Shown: positions 1 to 10,170 of the stretch, piece by piece
Layout: every line of letters starts with the position of its first letter
Numbering within the stretch: the first letter of the stretch is position 1
Origin: JAAYEA01 sp012689325
GTDB lineage: Bacteria > Chloroflexota > Anaerolineae > JAAYEA01
Reading direction: 5' to 3'
Assembly: GCA_036841525.1 (NCBI GenBank)
Contig: DAITVZ010000001.1
Span: 124,001-188,000, forward strand
DNA: 64,000 nt
Program-made: the position numbers and the translations under genes
Notes under the pieces: generated by a model
The model's input: only the letters and a program-made list of their open reading frames with translations
Databases searched by the model: none
What the model was told of the DNA's origin: nothing

Positions 1-1633
1 GCAGGGATTTGAGGCTGGCCTGGCCTGCTCGGCGGCGCGCCAGCCAGCGGCTCAGTCCCGGCAACGCCCAGGCAGCGAGGGCCAACAGGGTCAGCGACTC
101 GACCAGCGAAAAGCCCCTGGCGCCGAGGGGGCGATGGTACAGCGCGAAGGGGATGCATGCTGTGGCGCAGAGCAGCGGCCACTCCAGCCGCAGCAGGCCG
201 ATGAACAGCAGCGCCCACAGGGCCAGCAGGGCCAGCGGCTGCCAGGGGCTGAGGGCATAGAGCCCCACCAGCAGCGCGGTCAGGGCGAACTGCTGCGCGT
301 CCGAGAGGCGCAAAAAGGCTTGCTGCCCGGCGCCCCACCACGTCGCCCAAGGCAAGCGGCGCAGGTGGACGAGGCCGCGCCAGGTCACCACCGCCAGCCC
401 CGCGCCCAAGAGGGCCAGCGCCGCCAACAGCCGCCCGCGCGGCGGCTGATAGGGGAGCGGGGAGCTTGCCGGCGAGGCGAGCCAGGCCGCCAGCCGCTGG
501 CGCAGGAGGGTTGGCTGGCCTTGTCGATCCACCAGCGCCAAGCCCCAGACGGGGTCGTCCGCCGCGGCGGCGGGTTGGTAACCCGGCAGGCAGAGGATCT
601 GAGCCCAGGGCCATTCCGCCCGCGCCCGGCCCAGCGCGCGCAGGGTTCGGTCCGCCTGCTTATCCGGCGCGTCGGCGCCCCAGGGCGAGGGCTGCCCCGA
701 CCAGTTCTCCGGCAGGGCGTTCCAACCCATCTCCATGACCCAGACGGGCTTGTCCTGGTCGCCATTCCGGGCCATGACCTCGCGCAGCAGGATCAGCCGC
801 GCGTAATTGAGCACTTGGGGATCGACGCGGCGGTCCTCCGGGCCCGACCAAAAGCCGTAGGCCTTGGCGCCCACCGCGTCCAGGTGCGCGCCTGCCCCCG
901 CCTCGTACATCCCCTCCAGGTAGGCGACCTCCGAAAGGTTCTTCCCGCCGGGCTCGGTGGTGGGAGCCAGCGCCGCGGAGAGGACCACCGCCCCCGGCGC
1001 GGCGGCCTTGATGGCGGCATGGGCCGCGCTCAGCAGCTCGGCATAGGCGGCGGGATCGACGTCGCGGTCGCCCCAATGCGGGCGGATGTTGGGCTGGTCC
1101 CAGACCTGATAGGCGGCGATGCCATCGCCGTAGCGGGCGGCCACCTGGGCGGCCCAGGCGGCGAACCGGGCGGCGTCCTGGGGCGGGGCAAAGGCGTTGT
1201 CGCGATCCTCGGGCCGGCGCGCCCAGGCGGGCGAGCGCTCCAGCACGGCGATAACCGCCAGGCCGTGCCGCCGCGCCGCTTCCACCCAGCGGTCCAAGCT
1301 CTCCCAGGCATACTCCCCTGGCTGGGGCTCGCCCAGGTCCCAGGGGAAGCGCTGCCTGATCCAGGTCAAGCCCAGCGCGCGGATATCGGCCAGGGCGGCA
1401 TCGAGCGCCGCCTCATCATACTGCTCCAGGGCGACGTTCACGCCCCAAGGCGCGCGCGCTGCTTCGGCAAGGGCGGTAGGGGGCGGCTCCACGCCGCGGT
1501 TGCGGGTGCGATAGGTGCGCAAAATGGCGTCGCCCAGAAGCGCCAGGAGAGAGGCGCAGAGAATGCAAAAGAGGGCGGCAAACAGGGAGGGCCAGGGGCT
1601 CTGGCGAGGGCGATTCGCGCTCGGTTCTGTCAC
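1..1633 (-). CDS. Membrane-anchored glycoside hydrolase-like protein (clan A TIM barrel), partial
   Basis: Reading the minus strand from a GTG at 1633 gives 544 codons without a stop to the window edge, so the C-terminus is missing. Residues about 15-38 form a hydrophobic N-terminal anchor. Residues about 60-400 resemble the TIM barrel of clan-A glycosidases (GH5/GH39-like), and several hydrophobic segments follow, so the domain is probably tethered outside the cell. The usual acid/base motif W-N-E-P-N reads W-D-Q-P-N here (Gln180 for Glu). A nucleophile-like Glu301 is kept in a V-M-E-M-G-W context. No good Shine-Dalgarno was seen, so the start is uncertain. It could be a binding-only pseudoenzyme. 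It is divergent from the rplY operon. Confidence 0.7.
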   Translation of the reverse strand, partial: MTEPSANRPRQSPWPSLFAALFCILCASLLALLGDAILRTYRTRNRGVEPPPTALAEAARAPWGVNVALEQYDEAALDAALADIRALGLTWIRQRFPWDLGEPQPGEYAWESLDRWVEAARRHGLAVIAVLERSPAWARRPEDRDNAFAPPQDAARFAAWAAQVAARYGDGIAAYQVWDQPNIRPHWGDRDVDPAAYAELLSAAHAAIKAAAPGAVVLSAALAPTTEPGGKNLSEVAYLEGMYEAGAGAHLDAVGAKAYGFWSGPEDRRVDPQVLNYARLILLREVMARNGDQDKPVWVMEMGWNALPENWSGQPSPWGADAPDKQADRTLRALGRARAEWPWAQILCLPGYQPAAAADDPVWGLALVDRQGQPTLLRQRLAAWLASPASSPLPYQPPRGRLLAALALLGAGLAVVTWRGLVHLRRLPWATWWGAGQQAFLRLSDAQQFALTALLVGLYALSPWQPLALLALWALLFIGLLRLEWPLLCATACIPFALYHRPLGARGFSLVESLTLLALAAWALPGLSRWLARRRAGQASLKSL

Positions 1634-1766
1634 GTTGGGGCACCTGTCCGGGTCTGGGGTTTCCGCCGCGCAGGCGGCGACGGAGGCAGGGTGGTCATGC
1701 CTTGTTCCCATCCTACCACCGTTCGCCCGTGGCGGCAACTCGACCGGGCGCCCAAGCCGCGACGAT

Positions 1767-1795
1767 TTGACAGGATATCCTCAATGATGTATCAT
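1767..1795 (+). promoter_or_regulatory. Sigma70-type promoter of the rplY-mre-min operon
   Basis: TTGACA (1767-1772), a 17-bp spacer, then TATCAT (1790-1795): a perfect -35 and a near-perfect -10 at ideal spacing. Transcription would begin near 1802, leaving a leader of about 120 nt before rplY. The rest of the 1634-1923 gap shows nothing else I can name. Confidence 0.75.
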
Positions 1796-1923
1796 AGGGG
1801 GTATGGTTGAGCTTGGGGCTGTTCGCCTGAGTAAAGCCTGCGCCTGTGCGATTAGCCCGGCGCTTTGTTGTGAAGAGCGCGCCTTGATGGCGAGACAGAT
1901 AGAAGAAGGAGTTGTTGGCGCAA

Positions 1924-2589
1924 ATGGCACAGTTCCAGCTTTCTGCTACGACGCGAGAAGTGAAGGGCAAGCAGGTTTCGCAACTTCGCCGGGAGGGTCT
2001 GGTCCCCGCGGTCCTCTACGGACGGTTGACCCAAAACGCATCGCTTGCGCTTCCCAAGCGCGAGTTTGACTTGGTTCTGCGTCAGGCGGGCATGACGCAG
2101 CTTGTCGGCCTGATCATCGATGGCCAGGGCGAGGCGCGGAACATCTTGGTTCGTGACGTGCAGCGTAACATCCTGACCGGCGAGCCGATCCACGCCGATC
2201 TGTACGAAGTGGTCATGACCGATGTCATCACCACCGAGATCCCGATCGTCTTGATTGGCGTATCTCCGGCGGCCTCTCACGATGCGGGCGTCCTGATTCA
2301 GGGCCTCAACAGCGTGCAAGTCGAGTGCTTGCCTGGCGACCTGATCCCCGAGATCAAGGTGGACATCAGCGGCTTGGCAGAGGTCCATCAGTCGATCACG
2401 GTGGCCGACCTGGTGCTGCCTGCTGGGATCAAGGTGCTGGCCGAGGCGGACGAGATGGTCGTGACGATTTCTCCGATGCGGGCGGAGGAAGCGGAAGCGG
2501 TTGTGGAGGAAGCGCCGGCGGCTGTGGAGCCTGAGCGCATCACCAAGCCCAAGGTCGAGGAAGAGCCCGAGACCAAGGCCAAGTCCTAG
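1924..2589 (+). CDS. rplY: 50S ribosomal protein L25, CTC/TL5 long form
   Basis: A 221-residue L25 of the long CTC type. It binds 5S rRNA in the large ribosomal subunit, and the long form is linked to general stress in other bacteria. The N-terminal L25 beta-barrel (about 1-95) starts MAQFQLSATTREVKGK, followed by the TL5 C-terminal beta domain (about 100-185) and an acidic, Glu/Ala-rich tail. ATG 1924 was chosen because the family begins M-A-x-x-x-L-x-A. An AAGGAG lies at 1906-1911, and in-frame TTG codons at 1912 and 1915 are alternatives. It is the first gene of a long co-directional operon. Confidence 0.95.
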   Translation: MAQFQLSATTREVKGKQVSQLRREGLVPAVLYGRLTQNASLALPKREFDLVLRQAGMTQLVGLIIDGQGEARNILVRDVQRNILTGEPIHADLYEVVMTDVITTEIPIVLIGVSPAASHDAGVLIQGLNSVQVECLPGDLIPEIKVDISGLAEVHQSITVADLVLPAGIKVLAEADEMVVTISPMRAEEAEAVVEEAPAAVEPERITKPKVEEEPETKAKS

Positions 2590-2614
2590 CTTCTGCCTAA
2601 GGAGAGTACATTAC

Positions 2615-3679
<1,065 letters not shown>

Positions 3680-3700
3680 AGTGTCTGGTTAGGCGACGGC

Positions 3701-4534
3701 ATGCCGACCTGGAAAAAGGATAAATCCACGATCGTCCTCCTGCTCCTGTCGCTGGGATTGGCGATCATGCTCCTGTTGCAGCAGACGGGCCACCTGGGCC
3801 CGGTCTATGACCTGGTGGGGAGCGTGGTGATCCCCGCCCAATATGCCGTCAGCCGCGCGGTGAACGGCGTCGCCCAACGCTTCGAGGGCCTGACCCAGAT
3901 GCAACAGCTCGAGGCGCAAAAGCGCGAGCTGGAAGAGACGGTCAGCCAACTGATGCTCAAGACCGTCGAGCTGGAAGAAGCCAAGATCGAGCTGGAACGC
4001 CTCCGCGAGCACCTCGGTTTCAAAGAAGCTAACCCCGAATTCGACATGCTGGCCGCCGAGGTGATCGGCTACGAGCCGACCAACTTGGTGCGCTATCTTA
4101 TCATCGACCGCGGCGAGGATGATGGCGTCCAGGAAGGGATGCCGGTGATCTCGTCGCGCGGCCTGGTGGGGCGCATCTCGGAGGTCAACGCCCGCTGGTC
4201 CAAGGTGCTGCTCCTGGTGGACGCCTCCAGCTCGGTCAATGCCATGATCCAGCGCTCGCGGGCCACCGGCGTGGTGCAGGGGCATCTGCCCTCCGACCTC
4301 ACCATGCGTTTCATCCCCCAGGGCGACCCGGTGCAAGAGGGGGATATCGTCATTACCTCCGGCCTCGGCGGGAACTTGCCCAAGAACCTGGTGATCGGCC
4401 AAATCACCTCGGTTCGCCAGAACGATGTGGACATGTTCCAGGAGGCCGAGATCCGCTCGGCGGTGGATTTCTACCGGCTGGAAGTGGTCCTGGTCATCCG
4501 CAACTTTACCCCCATCGACTTTGCGGACCAGTGA
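3701..4534 (+). CDS. mreC: Rod-shape determining protein MreC
   Basis: A 277-residue bitopic protein that links MreB to the elongation machinery (PBP2, RodA) on the outer face of the membrane. There is one N-terminal membrane helix (about 10-30), a coiled coil rich in Glu, Leu and Lys (about 60-100), then the paired beta-barrel MreC domain. Typical family segments are visible, such as VISSRGLVGRIS and DIVITSGLGGNLPKNLVIGQ. The length is normal for the family. The gene sits between mreB and mreD as in most bacteria. Confidence 0.95.
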   Translation: MPTWKKDKSTIVLLLLSLGLAIMLLLQQTGHLGPVYDLVGSVVIPAQYAVSRAVNGVAQRFEGLTQMQQLEAQKRELEETVSQLMLKTVELEEAKIELERLREHLGFKEANPEFDMLAAEVIGYEPTNLVRYLIIDRGEDDGVQEGMPVISSRGLVGRISEVNARWSKVLLLVDASSSVNAMIQRSRATGVVQGHLPSDLTMRFIPQGDPVQEGDIVITSGLGGNLPKNLVIGQITSVRQNDVDMFQEAEIRSAVDFYRLEVVLVIRNFTPIDFADQ

Positions 4535-4552
4535 GGCGAGAGGAGGCCCCAG

Positions 4553-5080
4553 ATCAAGCTTTACGTTAGGGCGCTCTTGGTGGTCATCCTGGTCATCTTG
4601 CAGGTCGTCTTGCTGCCGCATTTCTCGCTCCATGGCATCAAACCCAACCTGGTCCTGTTGGTGGTGGTGGTTTGGAGCCTGATGTACGGCGCGCGGGAGG
4701 GCAGCATCTGGGCCCTGATGTGCGGCATCTTGCTGGACCTCCTCTCGGGGGCCCCGCTGGGCGCCGCTTCCCTGGCGCTGCTCGTCGCGGGCCTACTGGC
4801 TGGCCTGCGTCTGTGGCGAACGATCCACGCCCAGTGGTTTCTGCCCGCGCTGGTGGCGGCGGCCAGCGTTGCCCATGACCTTGTCCTGATGCTCCTCTTG
4901 CAGATCGGGGGGCATCCGCTGATTTGGTGGGATGATCTGCTGCGCGTGGTGCTGCCGGGGGCGCTTTTGAGCGGCGGGCTGGCGGTGCTGGCCTATCCGC
5001 TGGTGCGGCGGATGCCTTCCCGCCCCGAGGCCGAAGAGGAGGCCTCCTCAGCCGCGCCACGGCAGCCCGTGTTATGGTAG
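4553..5080 (+). CDS. mreD: Rod-shape determining membrane protein MreD
   Basis: A hydrophobic protein of about 175 residues with five or six membrane helices, the expected third member of mreBCD. The start is unusual. AGGAGG (4541-4546) sits six bases before an ATC at 4553, and reading from that ATC gives x-K-L-Y-V-R-A-L-L-V, the normal MreD N-terminus with a basic cap before helix 1. The first conventional codons in frame are TTG 4574 and GTG 4577; these would begin inside the first helix and lack a well-placed Shine-Dalgarno. I infer a rare AUC start, with 4577 as the conservative alternative. Confidence 0.9.
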   Translation: MKLYVRALLVVILVILQVVLLPHFSLHGIKPNLVLLVVVVWSLMYGAREGSIWALMCGILLDLLSGAPLGAASLALLVAGLLAGLRLWRTIHAQWFLPALVAAASVAHDLVLMLLLQIGGHPLIWWDDLLRVVLPGALLSGGLAVLAYPLVRRMPSRPEAEEEASSAAPRQPVLW

Positions 5081-5089
5081 AGGGTGATG

Positions 5090-7072
5090 ATGAACGAAGG
5101 TAGAGCCACGTTCCGCCTCATTGGCCTTCGGATCGCCCTGCTGGCCGCTTTCGTCGTGCTGGGCGCCAAGCTGTGGCAGCTTCAGATCGGCAAGGGCGAG
5201 ACCTACGCGCGGATGGCCGACACGAACCGTTTTCGCCTCGTCTCTGTGGATCCTCCGCGCGGCGTGATGTATGATCGGAACGGCACCATCCTCGTCCGCA
5301 ACATCCCCAGCTTTTCGTTGGCCGTGGTCCCCTCCAGCCTGCCCGAGGAAGAGGCCGAGCTCGGCGCGCTCTGCGATCGGCTGGCCTCCCTGGCGGCCCA
5401 GGCGCAGCAGCCCGCCGCGACCAGCCCCTGGAGCCCGAGCGCCGTTCAGGCCGCCGAGGGCCCGGTGGCCACCCTGAGGGCCGACGAGATTCGCGCCAAG
5501 ATCGATGGCGTCCTGGAGCAGGTGTCCACGGGGCAGCTCAACGCCAATGCCTCGGTCACCATCTTGCCCAGCGTCTCCCGCGAGTTGGCCTTTGTCGCCG
5601 AGGAGGAGCATCTCAACCTGCCCGGCGTCCTGGTGGAGATCAAGCCCCTGCGGCAGTACCTTCATGGGCCGCTCACGTCGCATTGGCTGGGCTACGTGGG
5701 GGCGATCCCCGCGGGCCAGTTGGATAGCTACCTGGCGAAGGAAAGCGCCGACTATGAGCGTAACGACACCGTCGGCCTGACCGGCATCGAGCTCTCCTTT
5801 GAAGAGGAGCTGCGCGGCAGCAAGGGCAAGAAGCATGTCGAGGTGGACGCCTTCGAGCGCGAAGTGGGGCTCTTGGCCACCCGGGACGCCCAGGCGGGCG
5901 ATAGTCTGATCCTGACCCTGGACGTGGGGCTTCAGGCGGTGGCGGCGCAGGCTTTGCAGGAGCGCCTGGAGCTGGTGGGCGCCTCCTCCGGCACCGTCAT
6001 CGTGATGAACCCGCAGAACGGCGAGGTCCTGGCCATGGTCTCGCTGCCCAGCTATGATAACAACCTCTTTTCCGGCGGCATCTCCTATGCGGACTATGAG
6101 CGGCTCAGCACGGACCCGCTCAGCCCCATGCTGAACCACGCCGTCGGCGGCGAGTATCCCCCTGGCTCGGTCTTCAAGATCGTCCCGGCCAGCGCAGCGC
6201 TGGAAGAGGGCGTGATCACGCCGCGCACCACCTTCACCTGCGGCGGCATCATGTGGCTGCCCAACCAGTTCTTCCCCAACGACCCCACCCAGGCGCAGCC
6301 CTTCTATTGCTGGCGCCCGGCAGGCCATGGCGTGGTGAACCTGCGCCAGGGCCTCATGCAATCCTGCGACATCTATTTCTACAACGTGGGCGGCGGGTTC
6401 GGCGATTTCAAGGGGCTGGGGCTGACGCGGCTGGCCGACTATGCCCGGCAATTCGGCTTTGGCGCGCCGACGGGGATCAATCTGCCGGGCGAGGTGGCCG
6501 GGCTGGTGCCCTCGGAGCGCTGGAAGCGCGAAAACTATGACGCCAACTGGGTGACGGGCGACACCTACAACATGTCCATCGGCCAGGGCTATATCCTGTC
6601 CACGCCGCTGCAATTGCTCAACGCCGTGGCCGCGGTCGCCAATGGCGGCACCCTCTATCGCCCGCAGGTGGTTCGCCAGGTGGTGGACCTGGATGGCCAG
6701 GTGGTGCGAGATTACCAGCCGCAGGTGATCCGCCACTTGCCAATATCGGATGGAAACATACAATTGGTGCGAGAGGGCATGCGCGCCGCGGTGCAGGCGG
6801 GGACCGCCATCCTGCTCGAGCTAGACTTGCCGCAGATTCATGCGGCGGGCAAGACCGGCACCGCCGAGTTCCCTGGCGAGCGGGACGCCGAGGGCCATTT
6901 GCCGACCCATGCGTGGTTCGGCGCCTTCGCGCCCTACGAGAACCCCGAAATCGCCATTGTCGTGTTTCTGGCGGATGGCGGCCAGGGCGCGCTGGAGGCC
7001 GTGCCAGTGGCCTCCAAGATCCTGCGACATTACTTCCAGGTTCCCGAGCCGACGCCCACGCCGAAACCCTAG
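5090..7072 (+). CDS. mrdA: Penicillin-binding protein 2 (peptidoglycan transpeptidase)
   Basis: A 660-residue class B PBP that cross-links peptidoglycan during elongation, as partner of RodA. There is an N-terminal membrane anchor (about 10-30), a dimerisation/pedestal domain, and a transpeptidase domain with S-V-F-K (nucleophile Ser360), an S-C-D second motif and a K-T-G-T-A third motif. Three tandem start codons occur (GTG 5084, ATG 5087, ATG 5090). AGAGGG at 5079-5084 best fits ATG 5090. The gene is separated from mreD by only a few bases, consistent with one elongasome operon. Confidence 0.95.
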   Translation: MNEGRATFRLIGLRIALLAAFVVLGAKLWQLQIGKGETYARMADTNRFRLVSVDPPRGVMYDRNGTILVRNIPSFSLAVVPSSLPEEEAELGALCDRLASLAAQAQQPAATSPWSPSAVQAAEGPVATLRADEIRAKIDGVLEQVSTGQLNANASVTILPSVSRELAFVAEEEHLNLPGVLVEIKPLRQYLHGPLTSHWLGYVGAIPAGQLDSYLAKESADYERNDTVGLTGIELSFEEELRGSKGKKHVEVDAFEREVGLLATRDAQAGDSLILTLDVGLQAVAAQALQERLELVGASSGTVIVMNPQNGEVLAMVSLPSYDNNLFSGGISYADYERLSTDPLSPMLNHAVGGEYPPGSVFKIVPASAALEEGVITPRTTFTCGGIMWLPNQFFPNDPTQAQPFYCWRPAGHGVVNLRQGLMQSCDIYFYNVGGGFGDFKGLGLTRLADYARQFGFGAPTGINLPGEVAGLVPSERWKRENYDANWVTGDTYNMSIGQGYILSTPLQLLNAVAAVANGGTLYRPQVVRQVVDLDGQVVRDYQPQVIRHLPISDGNIQLVREGMRAAVQAGTAILLELDLPQIHAAGKTGTAEFPGERDAEGHLPTHAWFGAFAPYENPEIAIVVFLADGGQGALEAVPVASKILRHYFQVPEPTPTPKP

Positions 7073-7128
7073 CGGGCGCAGCCGGGGCCCGCATCGTGGA
7101 TGAGCGAGCCTGAGCGGAGTACGAGACG

Positions 7129-7863
7129 ATGGCCAGAGATACCTCGGCGCTAAACCGGTCGACGGGAGTGATCATCAAGGGGACCCGCGAGGGGGTCTCC
7201 ATTGTCTGCGCGCAGGGCGATTGGGACGAGCTCTTGGAGGACCTGGCCAAACGCCTGCATGCCACGGCGTCCTTCTTTGCCGGCAGCCGGGTGACCCTGG
7301 ACGTGGGGGACCGACTCGTCTCCGAGGGTGAGCTGCGGGCGCTGGAAGAGATCATCAATCGGCATGACATGGGCCTCTACGCGGTGGTGGCCTCCGATCC
7401 GCGCACGCGCGAGGTGGCCCGCCAGGTGGGGACCCGCGCCGTATCGGGCGAGCAGCCCGAGAGCCGCCCGGCGCCTGCCGCGCCTCCCCCGGTGGAAGCG
7501 CCCGCGCCCGAACTGGGGCCCAGCCAGGGCGTTTTGGTGCGCCGGACGGTGCGCTCCGGCCAGGCGGTGCAGCATCCTGGACACGTGGTCATCATCGGGG
7601 ACGTGAACCCCGGCGGCGAGGTCATCGCCGGTGGGGATGTGGTGATCTGGGGCAAGCTGCGCGGCGTGGTCCACGCCGGAGCGGTGGGCGACGACGGCGC
7701 GGTGGTCTGCGCCCTGCAGATGCGGCCCATGCAGTTGCGCATCGGCAACCATATCGCCCGCGCGCCGGAAGAGCGTGGCAAAAAGCCATCCCGGCCCGAG
7801 GTCGCGCTGGTCAAAGGGGACAGTATCGTCGCAGAGCCGTGGGACGAAAGCTCGTCGGCCTAG
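7129..7863 (+). CDS. minC: Septum site-determining protein MinC
   Basis: A 244-residue FtsZ-polymerisation inhibitor. The N-terminal domain (about 10-105) is followed by a Pro/Ala-rich linker (about 118-140) and a C-terminal beta-helix domain with the typical run RSGQAVQHPGHVVIIGDVNP and a following GGDVVIWG, the surface that binds MinD. Start ATG 7129. The adjacency minC-minD-minE is classical; the embedding between mrdA and rodA is characteristic of this lineage. It acts at the membrane together with MinD. Confidence 0.93.
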   Translation: MARDTSALNRSTGVIIKGTREGVSIVCAQGDWDELLEDLAKRLHATASFFAGSRVTLDVGDRLVSEGELRALEEIINRHDMGLYAVVASDPRTREVARQVGTRAVSGEQPESRPAPAAPPPVEAPAPELGPSQGVLVRRTVRSGQAVQHPGHVVIIGDVNPGGEVIAGGDVVIWGKLRGVVHAGAVGDDGAVVCALQMRPMQLRIGNHIARAPEERGKKPSRPEVALVKGDSIVAEPWDESSSA

Positions 7864-7910
7864 GGGGCCGGCGGGTCATCATGGGGGAATCACCGGTTGG
7901 GAGGGCGCAT

Positions 7911-8708
7911 ATGCCGGCTAGGACAATCACCATCACATCAGGCAAGGGCGGGGTGGGCAAGACCACCCTCACGGCCAACCTGGCCGTGGCCCTGGCCTCG
8001 CGCGGGCAGCGCGTGATCGCCATCGACGCGGACATTGGCCTGCGCAACCTGGACGTGGTGATGGGCCTGGAAAACCGCATCGTCTATGATCTGGTGGACG
8101 TGGTGGAGGGCACCTGCCGCTTGCGGCAGGCCATGATCCGCGACAAGCGCATGGAAAGCCTCTACCTGTTGCCCGCCGCTCAGAAACGCGACAAGACCGC
8201 GGTGACGCCGGACGATATGCGCGCCCTGATCGACCAGTTGCATCGCGATTTCGACTTTATCCTGGTGGATTCCCCCGCCGGCATCGAGCAGGGCTTCCAG
8301 AATGCCATCGCCGGGGTGAGCGAGGTGATCATCGTCACGACGCCGGAGGTGTCGGCGGTGCGGGATGCCGACCGGATCATCGGCCTGGTGGAGGCGGCGG
8401 AAAAAGACCCGCCGCGCCTGGTGATCAACCGCATCAAGCCCGCCATGGTCAAGCAGGGCGATATGCTCAGCACCGAGGATGTCATCGAGGTGCTGGCGAT
8501 CAACCTCCTGGGGATCGTGCCCGATGACGAAGAGATCATCGTCTCGACCAACCGCGGCGCCCCCGCCGCCTACGACGGTACCAGCCCGGCGGGCCGGGCT
8601 TTCCACAACATCGCGCGCCGCGTCATGGGGGAAAACGTGCCGTTCCTCGATCTGGACTCCAAGCCAGGGATGTTCAACCGGATCCTGAGCTGGTTCCGAT
8701 CTGGCTAG
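7911..8708 (+). CDS. minD: Septum site-determining ATPase MinD
   Basis: A 265-residue deviant Walker-type ATPase of the ParA/MinD family that carries MinC to the membrane. The deviant Walker A GKGGVGKTT lies near the N-terminus, switch segments include DADIGLRNLD and DSPAGIEQG, and the C-terminus ends in a short amphipathic helix (FNRILSWFRSG) of the kind that acts as a membrane-targeting sequence. ATG 7911 is preceded by GGGAGG at good spacing; an in-frame ATG at 7881 would add ten residues but overlaps the end of minC more closely. Confidence 0.96.
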   Translation: MPARTITITSGKGGVGKTTLTANLAVALASRGQRVIAIDADIGLRNLDVVMGLENRIVYDLVDVVEGTCRLRQAMIRDKRMESLYLLPAAQKRDKTAVTPDDMRALIDQLHRDFDFILVDSPAGIEQGFQNAIAGVSEVIIVTTPEVSAVRDADRIIGLVEAAEKDPPRLVINRIKPAMVKQGDMLSTEDVIEVLAINLLGIVPDDEEIIVSTNRGAPAAYDGTSPAGRAFHNIARRVMGENVPFLDLDSKPGMFNRILSWFRSG

Positions 8709-8732
8709 ATATCGCGACGTTGAGGAGGCAAG

Positions 8733-9050
8733 ATGAAACTGCTGAACAAGCTTTTCGGCAAGGACGAGCGTCGGGTAGCTAGCAAAGAGTTGGCCAAGGA
8801 GCGGCTGCGCGTCGTCCTGATCCACGACCGCACCGACGTCTCGCCCGAGCTGCTGGAGACGCTCCGCCAGGAGATCATCGCCGTGATCTCGGAGCACGTG
8901 ATCATTGACGAGACTGAGGGCATCGAGGTCACCATCTCGCAGACCCGAGGCCGCAGCCGGCTGCAGGCCAATATCCCCCTCTTGGGCATGCGGCGGCGGG
9001 CGCGTCCGGCGACCAGGGCGCCCTCGCGCAGCGGGGCTGCGACCTCATGA
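8733..9050 (+). CDS. minE: Cell division topological specificity factor MinE
   Basis: A 105-residue protein that stimulates MinD ATPase and gives topological specificity to MinCD. The N-terminus (MKLLNKLFGK) is an amphipathic membrane-binding stretch, then comes the anti-MinCD helix with AKERLRVVLIHDR, followed by the dimerisation domain. The C-terminal 15 residues are a basic, Arg/Ala-rich extension. AGGAGG precedes ATG 8733. Its last codons overlap the rodA start (ATGA at 9047), which suggests translational coupling. Confidence 0.93.
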   Translation: MKLLNKLFGKDERRVASKELAKERLRVVLIHDRTDVSPELLETLRQEIIAVISEHVIIDETEGIEVTISQTRGRSRLQANIPLLGMRRRARPATRAPSRSGAATS

Positions 9051-10156
9051 CCCGGCGCATCTGGCGGAACGTCGACTGGCCGCTCTTGGGCGCGGTGCTG
9101 GCCCTGATGGCCATCGGCCTGGCGGCCATCCACAGCGCGACCCTGGACCCCACCGGCGCCACCCCCTTTTGGGAGGACTTTGTGGTGCGCCAGGCGGTCT
9201 ATGGCGCCGTGGGGCTGATCCTCATGGCCGTCGTCTCCGCCATCGATTACCGCTTCTATCGGGGCGCCTCGCGCTTTATCTATGTCTTTGGGCTCGGGCT
9301 CTTGGGGCTGATCTTTGTCTTTGGGCAGATTCGCGGCGGCGCGCAGAGTTGGTTTGACCTGTACCTATTCCCGTTGCAGCCCTCGGAGCTGATCAAGATC
9401 GTCCTGATCCTGATCCTGGCCAAGTACCTGTCGGACCATGCCGAGACCATCCATCAGCCGACGCACCTGCTCGTCTCGCTGGTCCTCACCGCCATCCCCG
9501 TGGGCATGGTGTACTTGCAGCCTGACCTGGGCACGGCGATGATCATGGTGGGCATCTGGGCGGGCATGGCCTGGGCGTCGGGCATTCCGATCTGGCAGTT
9601 CGGTCTGATCGGGGCCGCGGGGCTCGTGGCCGCGCCTGCGGTCTGGTTCAGGCTCGAAGAATACATGCAGGGCCGCATCCTGGCGTTCCTCAACCCGCAG
9701 AGCGACCCCTCGGGCGAGAGCTATAACGTCATTCAAGCGCTCATCAGCATCGGCTCGGGCGGGGTGTGGGGCAAGGGGCTGGGCCAAGGCACGCAGAGCC
9801 AATTGCACTTTTTGCGCGTCCGACACACGGACTTTATCTTTTCCGTTTTCGCCGAAGAGCTCGGTTTCGTCGGCTCGATCCTGCTTTTCGCGCTGTTCGT
9901 GTTCTTGCTCTGGCGCATACTGCGAGCGGCGTCCATCGCGCGCGATGGCTTTGGGCGCCTGATCGCCTGCGGTGTGGCGATGATGATCTTTGTGCAGTGC
10001 TTTGTCAACCTGGGCGTCAACCTCAGCGTGCTGCCTGCCACGGGCCTGCCGTTGCCGCTGGTGAGCTATGGCGGCTCGTCGCTGATCACGACTCTCATCG
10101 GTATCGGCCTGGTGCAGAGCGTGGTGATGCGCCACCGCAAGATGGAATTCGAGTAA
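9047..10156 (+). CDS. rodA: Peptidoglycan glycosyltransferase RodA (SEDS family)
   Basis: A 369-residue polytopic membrane protein of the FtsW/RodA/SpoVE family that polymerises lipid II with PBP2. About ten hydrophobic helices are visible. Family motifs include QPSELIKI, YLQPDLGTAMI and the C-terminal LPLPLVSYGGSSL. I call RodA rather than FtsW from the mre/mrdA neighbourhood and the short N-terminus. The start overlaps the minE stop by four bases, placing the last elongation gene under min translation. Confidence 0.93.
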   Translation: MTRRIWRNVDWPLLGAVLALMAIGLAAIHSATLDPTGATPFWEDFVVRQAVYGAVGLILMAVVSAIDYRFYRGASRFIYVFGLGLLGLIFVFGQIRGGAQSWFDLYLFPLQPSELIKIVLILILAKYLSDHAETIHQPTHLLVSLVLTAIPVGMVYLQPDLGTAMIMVGIWAGMAWASGIPIWQFGLIGAAGLVAAPAVWFRLEEYMQGRILAFLNPQSDPSGESYNVIQALISIGSGGVWGKGLGQGTQSQLHFLRVRHTDFIFSVFAEELGFVGSILLFALFVFLLWRILRAASIARDGFGRLIACGVAMMIFVQCFVNLGVNLSVLPATGLPLPLVSYGGSSLITTLIGIGLVQSVVMRHRKMEFE

Positions 10157-10170
10157 GGAGTAGATGCCGC

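Noticed and set aside
134..1810. A long plus-strand open frame over the glycosidase-like gene
   Set aside because: Its translation is rich in Arg, Gly, Pro and Gln with no family resemblance; the minus-strand frame has a coherent barrel and membrane helices.
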